Positions 17,400 through 29,000 of a DNA stretch of 64,000 nt are shown piece by piece; position 1 is the stretch's first letter, and the number at the start of each line of letters is the position of its first letter. The DNA lies in the NCBI RefSeq assembly GCF_027257935.1, contig NZ_JANZKW010000001.1, positions 1,054,001 through 1,118,000 on the forward strand, in the 5' to 3' direction. This DNA comes from Chitinimonas sp. BJYL2. Its GTDB lineage: Bacteria > Pseudomonadota > Gammaproteobacteria > Burkholderiales > Chitinimonadaceae. The translations under genes were made by a program, and so were the position numbers. Under the pieces are notes generated by a model. It ran no database searches. It was not told where the DNA came from and worked only from the letters and a program-made list of their open reading frames with translations.

Positions 17400-18548
17400 A
17401 TGCCATTCACGTCCAAATTCCCCGGTCTGGGCCTTACCATCTTCAGCCAGATGAGCGCGCTGGCGCAGGAAACCGGCGCCATCAACCTCTCGCAGGGATT
17501 CCCCGACTTTGCTGTCTCGCCCGGCTTGCTCGACGGCGTCAGCGCCGCCATGGCGGCAGGGCACAATCAATACGCACCGATGCCGGGCTTGCCGGCGCTG
17601 CGCCAGGCGATTGCGACCAAGCTGCAAGCCACGCAAGGCATCGATATCAACCCGGATACCGAGATTACGGTAACGGCCGGTGCCACCCAGGCCCTGTATA
17701 CGGTGATTGCCACCGTACTGCGGGCTGGCGACGAGGCGCTGATTCTGGAACCGGCGTACGACAGCTACGCGCCGGCCATCGTCGCGCAGGGGGCATTGCC
17801 TGTGCGAGTCAGCCTGAGCGCGCCGGCTTTTGCGATCGATTGGGATGCAGTCAATGCCGCCATCAGCGCGCGCACCCGGCTGATCATCATCAACAACCCC
17901 AACAACCCGGCCACCAGCGTGTTCAGCGCGGCCGATCTCGAAGCCTTGGCCGCCTTGGCCGAGCGCCATGATCTGCTGGTGCTCAGTGACGAGGTTTACG
18001 AGCATCTGGTGTATGACGGCCAGCCGCACCGCAGCGTGCTGGCCCATCCGCAACTGGCATCTCGCAGTTTTGCCGTGTATTCCTTCGGCAAGACTTTCCA
18101 TGCCACGGGCTGGAAAGTCGGCTATTGCATCGCCAGCGCGCCACTGATGGCGGAATTCCGCAAGCTGCACCAGTACCTGGTGTTCTCGGTGTCCACCCCC
18201 ATGCAGGTGGCGCTGGCCCAGCATCTGGCCGACCCTGCGAGCTGGCAGACCCTGGCCCCGTTCTACGCGGCCAAGCGCGATCATCTGGCGACCGGTTTGC
18301 AGGTGGCGGGCTTTACGCTTTTGCCCTGTGCGGGCACTTACTTCCAGCTGGCGGACTATTCGGCCATCCGCCCCGAACTATCGGAAATCGACTTCGCGCG
18401 CTGGCTCACACGCGAGATCGGCGTGGCCAGCATTCCGCTCAGCCCCTTTTATGCCGATGGCCGCAATCAGCACTTGGTGCGCTTCTGTTTTGCCAAGCGC
18501 GAGGTCACGCTGGACGCGGCCATCGAAAAGCTGGCCAAGCTAGCCTGA
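17400..18548 (+). CDS. Pyridoxal-phosphate aminotransferase, methionine aminotransferase type (YbdL-like)
   Basis: The 382-residue class I/II aminotransferase has the start GAINLSQGFPDF typical of YbdL/kynurenine-type enzymes. It shows NPNNPATSVFS, the DEVYEHLVYD block, the PLP lysine in SFGKTFHATGWKVGY (about 230) and the C-terminal RFCFAKREVTLD. Enzymes of this branch transaminate methionine, aromatic residues or kynurenine; methionine aminotransferase is the best guess. The ATG at 17400 fits the family; longer starts read into non-conserved sequence. No strong ribosome-binding site is visible. It is convergent with the DUF4386 gene. Confidence 0.9.
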   Translation: MPFTSKFPGLGLTIFSQMSALAQETGAINLSQGFPDFAVSPGLLDGVSAAMAAGHNQYAPMPGLPALRQAIATKLQATQGIDINPDTEITVTAGATQALYTVIATVLRAGDEALILEPAYDSYAPAIVAQGALPVRVSLSAPAFAIDWDAVNAAISARTRLIIINNPNNPATSVFSAADLEALAALAERHDLLVLSDEVYEHLVYDGQPHRSVLAHPQLASRSFAVYSFGKTFHATGWKVGYCIASAPLMAEFRKLHQYLVFSVSTPMQVALAQHLADPASWQTLAPFYAAKRDHLATGLQVAGFTLLPCAGTYFQLADYSAIRPELSEIDFARWLTREIGVASIPLSPFYADGRNQHLVRFCFAKREVTLDAAIEKLAKLA

Positions 18549-18598
18549 ATCCGCTGCGGGCCCGCCAAAGCACGCAGTCGGCGTGGCGTTGAGACTGA

Positions 18599-19339
18599 TC
18601 AGGCAGGCAGGGAAGCGGGTTGTTGCATCGCTCGCAGGCGCGCTTGCCAGACATCGAGCTTGATGCCACGGCATATCAGCCAGAGGCTGAGGGCGAGTTC
18701 GCCGATCAATGACGGCAACAGCACCCAGGGGAACAACATGCCGGCGAGTGCAGGGGCGAACAGCAAGGCGGCACTGTTGATCAGGTAGCTCACACCAGCC
18801 GCCAGCAGCAGGATGCCGAGGGTCGCAGGCAGGAACCCCGAACGGACAATCAGGTAGCCGCGTATCAGGCAGGTAAAGCCGAAGAAAATCAGCCCGATGG
18901 CAAAGCCGTGGCCATGCAGGTTGACGGCGAACTGGGTCAGGGCCGCATGCAACTGCGGCGACACCGCAGCAGGGCCCAGATAGTCAGCCGCGAGCAGCAA
19001 TGGCGCCAGCAGGGTCAGCTTGTTGGCGGCGAGCACGGCGGTCTGGACGATATTGAGGATCGTCGCGCACAGGGCGAGCGGCTGGCTGATGGGCCTGAGC
19101 AGCAGATAGAACAGGACGATCAGCGGGATATCCAGCAGTTGCATGACGAGATCGCCCGCGATCCCGGCGCGCCAAAGGCCGGGCGACTGGGCGATATTGC
19201 TGGCCGTCGCCATGGCATCACCTGCCACGATCAAGGTGCTGCGTACAAAGGCCTCGCCGAACAGGCCCAGCAGGATATTGGCGAGGTAAGCGATGCCCCC
19301 GGCAAACAGATAGCGCCGCAGGTGGGTTTCAAAATGCAT
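18599..19339 (-). CDS. DUF4386 family membrane protein
   Basis: The 246-residue protein has about six hydrophobic helices (roughly 12-30, 62-82, 88-110, 136-156, 166-188, 196-220). The N-terminal FAGGIAYLANILLGLFGE and the middle QLLDIPLIVLFYLLLRP with NIVQTAVLAANKL match DUF4386, an inner-membrane family of unknown function. It is the last of three leftward membrane-related genes (BPSS1780 family, dgkA, this), but the 34 nt to dgkA does not prove an operon. Confidence 0.82.
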   Translation of the reverse strand: MHFETHLRRYLFAGGIAYLANILLGLFGEAFVRSTLIVAGDAMATASNIAQSPGLWRAGIAGDLVMQLLDIPLIVLFYLLLRPISQPLALCATILNIVQTAVLAANKLTLLAPLLLAADYLGPAAVSPQLHAALTQFAVNLHGHGFAIGLIFFGFTCLIRGYLIVRSGFLPATLGILLLAAGVSYLINSAALLFAPALAGMLFPWVLLPSLIGELALSLWLICRGIKLDVWQARLRAMQQPASLPA

Positions 19340-19373
19340 GGACAGGTTCCGGTGGGAATGCGGGTTCGTGGGT

Positions 19374-19757
19374 TCAGCGATTCAGCAGCACGATGGCCCA
19401 GATGATCGCGATATTGAGCAAGCTGGCCAGTTGCGCGGCGCTGCCCAGGTCCTTGGCGCGCTTGGCAAGCAGATGGTGATCCAGCGAGGTGTGATCGACG
19501 GCGGCTTCAATTGCCGAGTTGAGCAGCTCCACCACCACGCTGAGCAGGTGGGCAAACACGATCAGCCCACGACCCCAGCCCGGCAGCGGCAACCACAGCG
19601 ACAGCCCGATCCCGAAGACGGCCTTGAGGCACACCTGCCGGAAGGCCGACTCATGCCGCCAGGCTGCGCGAAAGCCATCGATCGAATAACCGGTGGCGTT
19701 GATCAGGCGGCGCAGGCCGGTCTTGCCCTTGAACGGGCTCTCGCTAGGTGCAGTCAT
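19374..19757 (-). CDS. dgkA: Diacylglycerol kinase
   Basis: The 127-residue integral membrane kinase phosphorylates diacylglycerol to phosphatidic acid, recycling lipid released during membrane-derived glycan or lipopolysaccharide modification. It has GLRRLINATGYSIDGFRAAWRHE at the N-terminal amphipathic part, then ESAFRQVCLKA, the catalytic block VVELLNSAIEAAVDH and AKDLGSAAQLASLL. Three transmembrane helices fit. The start at 19757 is preferred over 19817 because it gives the usual length. It begins 4 nt after the BPSS1780-family gene stop, so the two are probably one transcript. Confidence 0.95.
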   Translation of the reverse strand: MTAPSESPFKGKTGLRRLINATGYSIDGFRAAWRHESAFRQVCLKAVFGIGLSLWLPLPGWGRGLIVFAHLLSVVVELLNSAIEAAVDHTSLDHHLLAKRAKDLGSAAQLASLLNIAIIWAIVLLNR

Positions 19758-19761
19758 CGAA

Positions 19762-20538
19762 TCACTCTTCAGGAATGTGCTCGGGCATGTCGGCAAAGAT
19801 ATCGCGGTAAGCGGCATACATGGCGGCGGTCATGACCGGCATCAGAACCAGAAAGCCCAGCATCAGGGGAATCACCGCCACAATCATCAGCAGCAGGCAA
19901 ATCAGGCTGAAAACCAGCAACGGTGCCCAGTTGGCCAGCATGGCGGCAATCGAGGCGCGCAGCGCCGGCAGGGCATCGGCACCGCCCAGGGCGACGAGGC
20001 CCGGCGCAAAGGTCAGCGGTAGCAGGATGATCAGATAGATCAGCAAGGCGATGAGGCCGATCAGCACAAGCAGCAGCACGCTGGCCCCCAAGCCTGCAGC
20101 ACCGGCGGTCATTTCGACCGGGTTATCTCCCATGCCGGCGAAGACGCCGCTGAATATCGCGCCCAGGCCCGCCACCATGGCCAAGCCGATCACGATGGCA
20201 AACAACACGATCTGGGCCACCAGCAGGATCAGGCCGATGAGGACGAGGGGGGCAAACGGCTTCTGGAAACCCGCAAACAGGTGGGCCACTTCCAGCTCCT
20301 CGCCGCGCTTGAGTTGTGCGCAGCCTATCATCAGGCCGCCCAGCAAGACGGGCGTGAACAGCGTGGCCAGCACCTGACCGAAGGGCACGACCGATACCAT
20401 CAAGGACGCGATGAACCAGATCACGATCACCCCGATCCACACGCCCGGCTGACGCCGGAACAGGTCAAAGCCTTCGCTTATCCAGGCGGCGCCGCGACCG
20501 GCTGCCACGGTCCGGAATTCGAGTTCTGAGTGGATCAT
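19762..20538 (-). CDS. BPSS1780-family inner-membrane protein
   Basis: The 258-residue protein has the N-terminal VAAGRGAAWISEGFDLFRRQPGVW signature seen in BPSS1780-type betaproteobacterial proteins, then about six hydrophobic segments rich in Ile/Leu/Gly. FGQVLATLFTPVLLGGLMIG and the middle HLFAGFQKPFAPLVLIGLIL are typical. Function is unknown. A GGGAGAG site lies upstream of the ATG. It is the first gene of the probable unit with dgkA. Confidence 0.8.
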   Translation of the reverse strand: MIHSELEFRTVAAGRGAAWISEGFDLFRRQPGVWIGVIVIWFIASLMVSVVPFGQVLATLFTPVLLGGLMIGCAQLKRGEELEVAHLFAGFQKPFAPLVLIGLILLVAQIVLFAIVIGLAMVAGLGAIFSGVFAGMGDNPVEMTAGAAGLGASVLLLVLIGLIALLIYLIILLPLTFAPGLVALGGADALPALRASIAAMLANWAPLLVFSLICLLLMIVAVIPLMLGFLVLMPVMTAAMYAAYRDIFADMPEHIPEE

Positions 20539-20708
20539 GCTGAGGGCTCTCCCTGAGGGTTGAATGATGATCGAAGATTGTGACAGCCCATATTAGGGCC
20601 AGCCGCCGTGTGACGCCATGCCTGGCGTGCGCGCGAATGTTGCAGCGCGCATGGTCAGTACCGTCCGGCAGTGGGTACAGTACGTGTGTACAACTTCAGG
20701 AGACGGCC

Positions 20709-21008
20709 GTGGCCTACGCGAGCTTCCGCGAGTTTTATCCGTACTACCTTGGGGAGCATCAGAACACCATCTGTCGCCGCTTGCACTTTGTGGGCAGTGC
20801 GCTGGTGCTGGGGGTGCTTGCCGGGGCGCTGGTCACGGCGCAATGGCGCTGGCTGTGGGCGCTGCCGCTGATCGGCTATGGCTTTGCCTGGGCGGGCCAT
20901 TTCTTTTTCGAGCACAACCGCCCCGCCACGTTCAAGCACCCGGTTTACAGCCTGATGGGCGACTGGGTGATGTTCTGGCAGATGCTCACCGGGCGTATCC
21001 GCTTTTGA
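20709..21008 (+). CDS. Mpo1-like (DUF962) membrane protein, GTG start
   Basis: The 99-residue protein starts at a GTG with an exact AGGAGA five nt upstream; the upstream ATG at 20580 would add 43 residues of non-family sequence. It has the FYPYYLGEHQNTICRRLHFVG start, then two or three helices and the conserved GHFFFEHNRPATFKHPVYSLMGD. These His/Glu positions match the Mpo1/DUF962 family. Yeast Mpo1 is an iron-dependent dioxygenase of 2-hydroxy fatty acids. Whether the bacterial form has that activity is not shown. Repeat copy 3 lies just after its stop. Confidence 0.85.
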   Translation: MAYASFREFYPYYLGEHQNTICRRLHFVGSALVLGVLAGALVTAQWRWLWALPLIGYGFAWAGHFFFEHNRPATFKHPVYSLMGDWVMFWQMLTGRIRF

Positions 21009-21030
21009 GTTGCGCGCAGGCCGTCATCGC

Positions 21031-21065
21031 GTAGGGTGCAAAGCGCTGTGCTGGTTGCACCCTAC
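21031..21065. repeat. Intergenic GTAGGG...CCCTAC-bounded repeat, copy 3 (35 bp)
   Basis: GTAGGGTGCA and TTGCACCCTAC flank a short core (AAGCGCTGTGCTGG). It looks like an internally deleted form of the elements at 13447-13535 and 29631-29709. It can fold as a single hairpin and lies in the convergent gap between the Mpo1-like gene and the DUF3141 gene, where it could also act as a weak terminator. Confidence 0.75.
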
Positions 21066-21093
21066 GCGGGCTTTTGCTGCGCCTGGATGGCTA

Positions 21094-23472
21094 TCAACCC
21101 TTGGTAGCGGGTTTTCTTTTGCTGGCGGCGGCTGGTTTGCTTGGGGTGTCGGCCGGCTTGGCCAGCTTGGCCGCGCCGTTGACGCTAGCTGGGGCACGCT
21201 TCTTGGCCGCTGGCGCGCGTTTGGCAGGTGCGGGTTTGGCTGGCGCGCTGGCGACTGCTTTGGCGACGACTTTCGGCGCAGGCTGGATTGGTGCGTCTGC
21301 CTTGGCGGGTGGCTTGGGCGCCGTATCCAGTTCCAGAATCCGTCGTACCTGCGCATAGCGCTGGGCGCTCGAGTCTTCGGGTTTGATCGGCCCGGCCGCG
21401 CTGAACAGGCGCAGTACCGCGTCCATGAGCCGGTGCCGGTCTTCCATCTTGGGTAACAGCTTCGGCAGACCTTCCAGCGCACGCTCCTCATCCAGCATCA
21501 GCACCACCGACTGGCGCTGCACGGCGGCGCGGAATTCGGCCAGCGAGGCGGTTTCCACCTGTCCGTCCGTTACCATCTGCTGCAGCAGTTTGTAGGCGCG
21601 CTCATCCACCGCGTGCTCTTCGGCGATGTAGGCCATGATGCGTACAAAGGCATCGAGCGCCGAGCCGTGGTCGAAATTGCGCAACGCTTCCTTGATATTG
21701 AGCCGCTCCAGCTGCTTGCGCAGTGACTGTGCCTGCCGCGCCGGGTTCGGGCGGTTCAGTTCCACACCAAGCAGGGTGGCCAGCCAGGGCGAGCCGTAGG
21801 TGTGCTTGAACAGTTGCTCGTAGAACTGGTCGCGCTGGTCGCGGTAGTGATCGAGCTGCTTTTCCACCAGCCGGGAGAACTGCTTTTCGAGCTGCAGGAA
21901 AGGGTTGTCGGTGCTCACGGGTGCGCGCTGTGCCTTGACCTGCTCGGTCAGCGATTTGAGCCCCCAGCACAGCGGGTTCAGGTCGGAAATGCTGTAGCGT
22001 TCGAAGCGCGAGGGATGCAGGGCGCGGCCGATATGGGCGGTGATTTCGTTACTGCCGGCGCGTACCCAAGGGGATACGAACTGGTCATACAAGGATTGAT
22101 TGATCTTGGCCAGCCGGTTTACCACCTCGAACTGCCGTTCCGACTCGCGGCCGTCACCGAGCGCCAGAATGTCGCTGACTTCGCGCGGTTCAAAGCGGAT
22201 CAGGTAGCGGTCGCCGATCAGTTCGAGATTCGGCATGTCGGGGCGCGTGTCTTCGATCTTGGCTTCGTAAAGCCCCGGCGGCAGCATGTCGATCAGGTCC
22301 ACGGCGCTGACAATCTGCGCATGTTCACGGTTGGCCACGCTGGCCGACACAAAGATGCCCAGATGGCCGATCTTGTCGTGCAGGCAGTAAACAATCACCT
22401 GGCCGTGCGCGCGGATGTCTTCCACATCGGCATAGAGGTCGGGAATCCAGTTCAGCGCTTGCTGTGGCGGGGTGATGTTGTCGCCCCAGGAGGCAAACAC
22501 CACGATGGGTGAGCGGATATTGCGCAGGTCGACCTGATGTTCGCCATCGGCGCTCACCAACTCGCCCGAGGTGAGCTTGTTGCCCACGAACAGGTTCTGC
22601 ACGATCCAGTCGATTTCCTCGCGGTTGAGCAGGAAATGCCCGCCCCACCAGCGTTCAAAGGTGAGAAAGCGCTCACCCTCGGTATCAGACTTGGCGTACA
22701 GGTTGTAGAGCTTGCTCCAGTAGGTGTTGGCCGGGTCCAGCTGTTCAAAGTTGTGCACCAGCCAGGCACCATCGAAATGGCCATTGCCGATATCGCCAAG
22801 GAACGAAGCTGGCCAGGTGCCGCCGTTGAGCCCGCCGTTGTAGCGCATGGGGTGCTTGCCCTCTACCCCGGCCCAGTAAGACAGCGGCGAACCCGCCAGC
22901 AGCAGCGGGCCGACCAGTTCGGGCGCGACCGAGGCCAGGATCATCAGCGCCCAGCCGCCCTGGCAGTTGCCGATCACCAGCGGCCTGCCTTCGCTATCCG
23001 GGTGCAGATCGCGCACCTTGCGCAGGAACGCCACCTCGGCCCGTGCCACGCATTCGATCGTCTGACCCTTTACGGGTTCGGGGAAGAACATCACGAAGTA
23101 ACAGGGGTGGCCGTTGCGCAGCGCCAGACCGATCTCGCTGTCGATCTTGGAACCCCCGATACCGGGTCCATGACCTGCGCGCGGGTCGATGACGACAATC
23201 GGGCGTTTGTCGGCGTCAATCCGACAACCCTCAGGTGGCACGATGCGCACCAGCGCGTAATTGGCCGGGCGTTCCAGCGTGCGGCCATCCACCACCATCT
23301 CGTAATCGAATACCAGCACGGGCGGCTGGCCGGCCTGCGAGTGTTCGAGATACAGATTGCCACGCTGGCGCAGCAGATCCAGTGTGAGCACGCTGCGCTC
23401 CATGGCGTCGCGCCAGTATTCGCCGGCGGCACCAAGGTTTGCATCGAAAGATGTGGGGAAGGGGTGGGCCAT
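21094..23472 (-). CDS. DUF3141 alpha/beta-hydrolase with basic C-terminal tail
   Basis: The 792-residue protein has an alpha/beta-hydrolase core. The nucleophile elbow GNCQGGWA has cysteine (Cys170) at the place of the usual serine, as in PHA synthases. DPRAGHGPGIGGSK (about 96-109), SPIVVFASWGDNITPPQQ and HDKIGHLGIFVS supply the likely Asp and His. These blocks match DUF3141, which is PhaC-related but has no proven reaction. After about residue 720 the sequence becomes a repetitive Ala/Lys/Pro tail resembling histone-H1-like domains, absent from the catalytic core. It is followed leftward by repeat copy 3 and precedes nothing co-directional within 100 nt. Confidence 0.85.
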   Translation of the reverse strand: MAHPFPTSFDANLGAAGEYWRDAMERSVLTLDLLRQRGNLYLEHSQAGQPPVLVFDYEMVVDGRTLERPANYALVRIVPPEGCRIDADKRPIVVIDPRAGHGPGIGGSKIDSEIGLALRNGHPCYFVMFFPEPVKGQTIECVARAEVAFLRKVRDLHPDSEGRPLVIGNCQGGWALMILASVAPELVGPLLLAGSPLSYWAGVEGKHPMRYNGGLNGGTWPASFLGDIGNGHFDGAWLVHNFEQLDPANTYWSKLYNLYAKSDTEGERFLTFERWWGGHFLLNREEIDWIVQNLFVGNKLTSGELVSADGEHQVDLRNIRSPIVVFASWGDNITPPQQALNWIPDLYADVEDIRAHGQVIVYCLHDKIGHLGIFVSASVANREHAQIVSAVDLIDMLPPGLYEAKIEDTRPDMPNLELIGDRYLIRFEPREVSDILALGDGRESERQFEVVNRLAKINQSLYDQFVSPWVRAGSNEITAHIGRALHPSRFERYSISDLNPLCWGLKSLTEQVKAQRAPVSTDNPFLQLEKQFSRLVEKQLDHYRDQRDQFYEQLFKHTYGSPWLATLLGVELNRPNPARQAQSLRKQLERLNIKEALRNFDHGSALDAFVRIMAYIAEEHAVDERAYKLLQQMVTDGQVETASLAEFRAAVQRQSVVLMLDEERALEGLPKLLPKMEDRHRLMDAVLRLFSAAGPIKPEDSSAQRYAQVRRILELDTAPKPPAKADAPIQPAPKVVAKAVASAPAKPAPAKRAPAAKKRAPASVNGAAKLAKPADTPSKPAAASKRKPATKG

Positions 23473-23556
23473 GCATATCTCCGGGCGCGATGGTGCGCCG
23501 CAACATGGCTCAAGTTAGGCGGTAGGGGCCGTAGCGTCAAGGGCCGGCTGGCGGGC

Positions 23557-23585
23557 AAAATAAAAACGCGGGCACAAGGCCCGCG
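23557..23585 (-). terminator. Terminator of fadH (minus strand)
   Basis: Read on the minus strand, CGCGGGC-CTTGT-GCCCGCG is followed by TTTTTATTTT, 40 nt after the fadH stop. Confidence 0.88.
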
Positions 23586-23624
23586 CTGGTTTCACGTAGC
23601 ACCGCGCATTGGCGCGGTAAAGGA

Positions 23625-26062
<2,438 letters not shown>

Positions 26063-29000
26063 ATGGGAGCACCCGTTTCCCTCGACGACAAGTACGCGCT
26101 CGAACAGGGCCGCGCCTTTCTGAACGGCACGCAGGCGCTGGTGCGCTTGCCCATCCTGCAACATCAGCGCGATGTCGCCGCAGGCCTCAATACCGCGGGT
26201 TTCATCTCCGGTTACCGGGGATCGCCACTGGGCGGCCTGGACCAGGAGTTCGCCCGCGCCAAGAAATTCCTTGAGCCCCGCCATATCGTCTTCACGCCCG
26301 GTGTGAACGAAGATCTGGGCGCGACCGCTGTGTGGGGTTCGCAACAGGTCGGTCTGTTCCCCGGTGCCAAGTACGATGGCGTGTTCGCCATGTGGTACGG
26401 CAAGGGCCCGGGCGTGGATCGCTCGGGCGATGTGATCCGCCACGGCAACGCGGCGGGTTCGTCGGCGCAGGGCGGTGTGCTGCTGATTGCAGGGGATGAC
26501 CACGCCGCCAAGTCGTCCACCCTGCCGCACCAGACCGATCACGCCTTCGATGCCTTCATGGTGCCGGTGCTCAATCCGGCCGGCGTGCAGGAATTCCTCG
26601 ATTTCGGTATCCATGGCTGGGCCATGAGCCGCTACTCCGGCTGCTGGGTCACGCTCAAGGCGATTACCGATACGGTTGAAAGCTCCAGCATCGTCGAGAT
26701 CGATCCGAACCGCGTGAAGGTGACGCTGCCGGCCGATTTCAACATGCCCGAAGGCGGCCTCAATATCCGTTGGCCCGATCCGCCCCTGGTGCAGGAAGAA
26801 CGCCTGCTGCACCACAAGCTCTACGCCGTGCTCGCCTATGTGCGTGCCAACGGCCTGAACAAGATCGTGGTCGATTCGCCCAAGCCGCGTCTGGGCATCA
26901 TGACCGCCGGCAAGAGCTATCTCGATGTGATGCAGGCGCTCGACGACCTGGGCATCGATGAGAAGCTCGCGGCCGATATCGGCCTGCGTATCTTCAAGGT
27001 GGGCCTGACCTGGCCGCTCGAACCCAACGGCACCCATGCATTCGCCGAAGGCCTCGACGAAATCCTCGTGGTCGAGGAGAAGCGTCAGGTACTCGAATAC
27101 CAGCTCAAGGAACAGCTCTACAACTGGCAGGAATCCGTGCGTCCGCGCGTGATCGGCAAGTTCGACGAGAAAGGCGAGTGGACCCTGCCCGAAGGCAACT
27201 GGCTGCTGCCCGCCGCGGGCGAGCTGACGCCGGCGATGATCGCCCGCGTAATCGCCAGCCGTATCGCGCGCTTTTACACCAGCCCCATCATCGAGGAACG
27301 CCTCAAGTTTCTCGATGAGAAGGAAAACCAGCTCAAGCGTCCGCGCGAGATCATCCTGCGTCAGCCTTACTTCTGCTCGGGCTGCCCGCACAACACGTCT
27401 ACCAAGCTGCCCGAAGGCTCGCTGGCGCTGGCCGGTATCGGCTGCCATTACATGGCCATGTGGGTGACGCCGGGCACCAAGATGTTCAGCCAGATGGGTG
27501 GCGAAGGCGTGACCTGGGCCGGTATCCAGCCGTTTACCGACACCAAGCACATGTTCGTGAACCTGGGCGACGGCACCTACTTCCACAGCGGCATCCTGGC
27601 CATCCGCCAGGCGATCTCGGCCAAGCTCAACATCACCTACAAGCTGCTTTACAACGATGCCGTGGCGATGACGGGCGGCCAGGCTGTGGACGGCACGCTG
27701 ACCGTGCCTATGCTCACCCGCCAGCTCGAAGCCGAAGGTGTGAACAAGATCATCATCACCACCGACGACCCGGCCAAGTACCAGGGTGTGCAGGGGCTCG
27801 CAGCGGGCATCACCGTGCATCACCGCGATGAGCTGATGACCATCCAGAAGCAGCTGCGCGAGATTCCCGGCGTGACCGTGCTGATCCACGATCAAACCTG
27901 TGCCGCCGAGAAGCGCCGCCGCCGCAAGCGCGGCAAGATGATCGACCCGCCGCGTCGTGTGGTCATCAACGAGCGCGTCTGCGAAGGGTGTGGCGACTGC
28001 TCCAAGCAATCGAACTGCCTCAGCGTGATTCCGGTGGAAACCGAATATGGCCGCAAGCGCAAGATCGACCAGAGTTCGTGCAACAAGGACTTCAGTTGCC
28101 TGAAGGGCTACTGCCCGAGCTTTGTCACGCTGGAAGGCGAAGTCAAACCCAAGCGCAGCAAGCTGGGCGCCGAGGCGTTCACCAGCCTGCCCGAGCTGCC
28201 GCAGCCCAAGCTGCCGGTGCTGGATCACCCATGGAGCGTGCTGGTCACGGGGGTGGGCGGTACCGGTGTCGTCACCATTGGTGGCGTGCTGGGCATGGCC
28301 GCGCGTCTGGATGAGATTGGCGCTACGGTGCTGGATCAGACCGGCCTCGCGCAAAAGGGTGGTGCGGTTACCACCCACCTGCGCTTTGCCGCCACGCAGG
28401 ACAAACTCCACGCCGTGCGTATTGCCGCGGGCGACGCCAATGTGGTGCTGGGCTGCGATATGGTGGTTACGGCCACCAACGATTGTCTGGCCAAGATGCG
28501 CCGTGATCACACCTATGCGGTGATGAACGGCTTCGAAGCTGCCACGGGCGATATCACCAAGAACCCGGACATGGTGTTCCCGGCCAACTCCATGCTCAAG
28601 ACCATCGAGCAGGCCGTGGGTGAGCAGCACTTCGATGTGGTTGATGCGACGCAGATTGCCACGGCACTGATGGGCGACAGCATTGCCACCAATATGTTCA
28701 TGCTCGGCTTTGCCTGGCAGCGTGGCCTGATTCCGGTGTCGGAGGCCTCGATCCTGCGCGCCATCGAACTCAACGGCGCAGCCATCGACATGAACAAACA
28801 GGCCTTCATCTGGGGCCGCCATACCGCCGTGGATCGCATCCGCGTTGAAAAGATCGCTTTCCCGCAGGTGCAGATGGCGATCAAGCTGGCCAACCAGACG
28901 CTGGACGAGTTCATCGCCCGCCGCGTGGCCGACCTGACCCAGTACCAGGACGCCGCTTATGCCGCCCGCTACACCACGCTGATCGAACGTGTACGCAACG

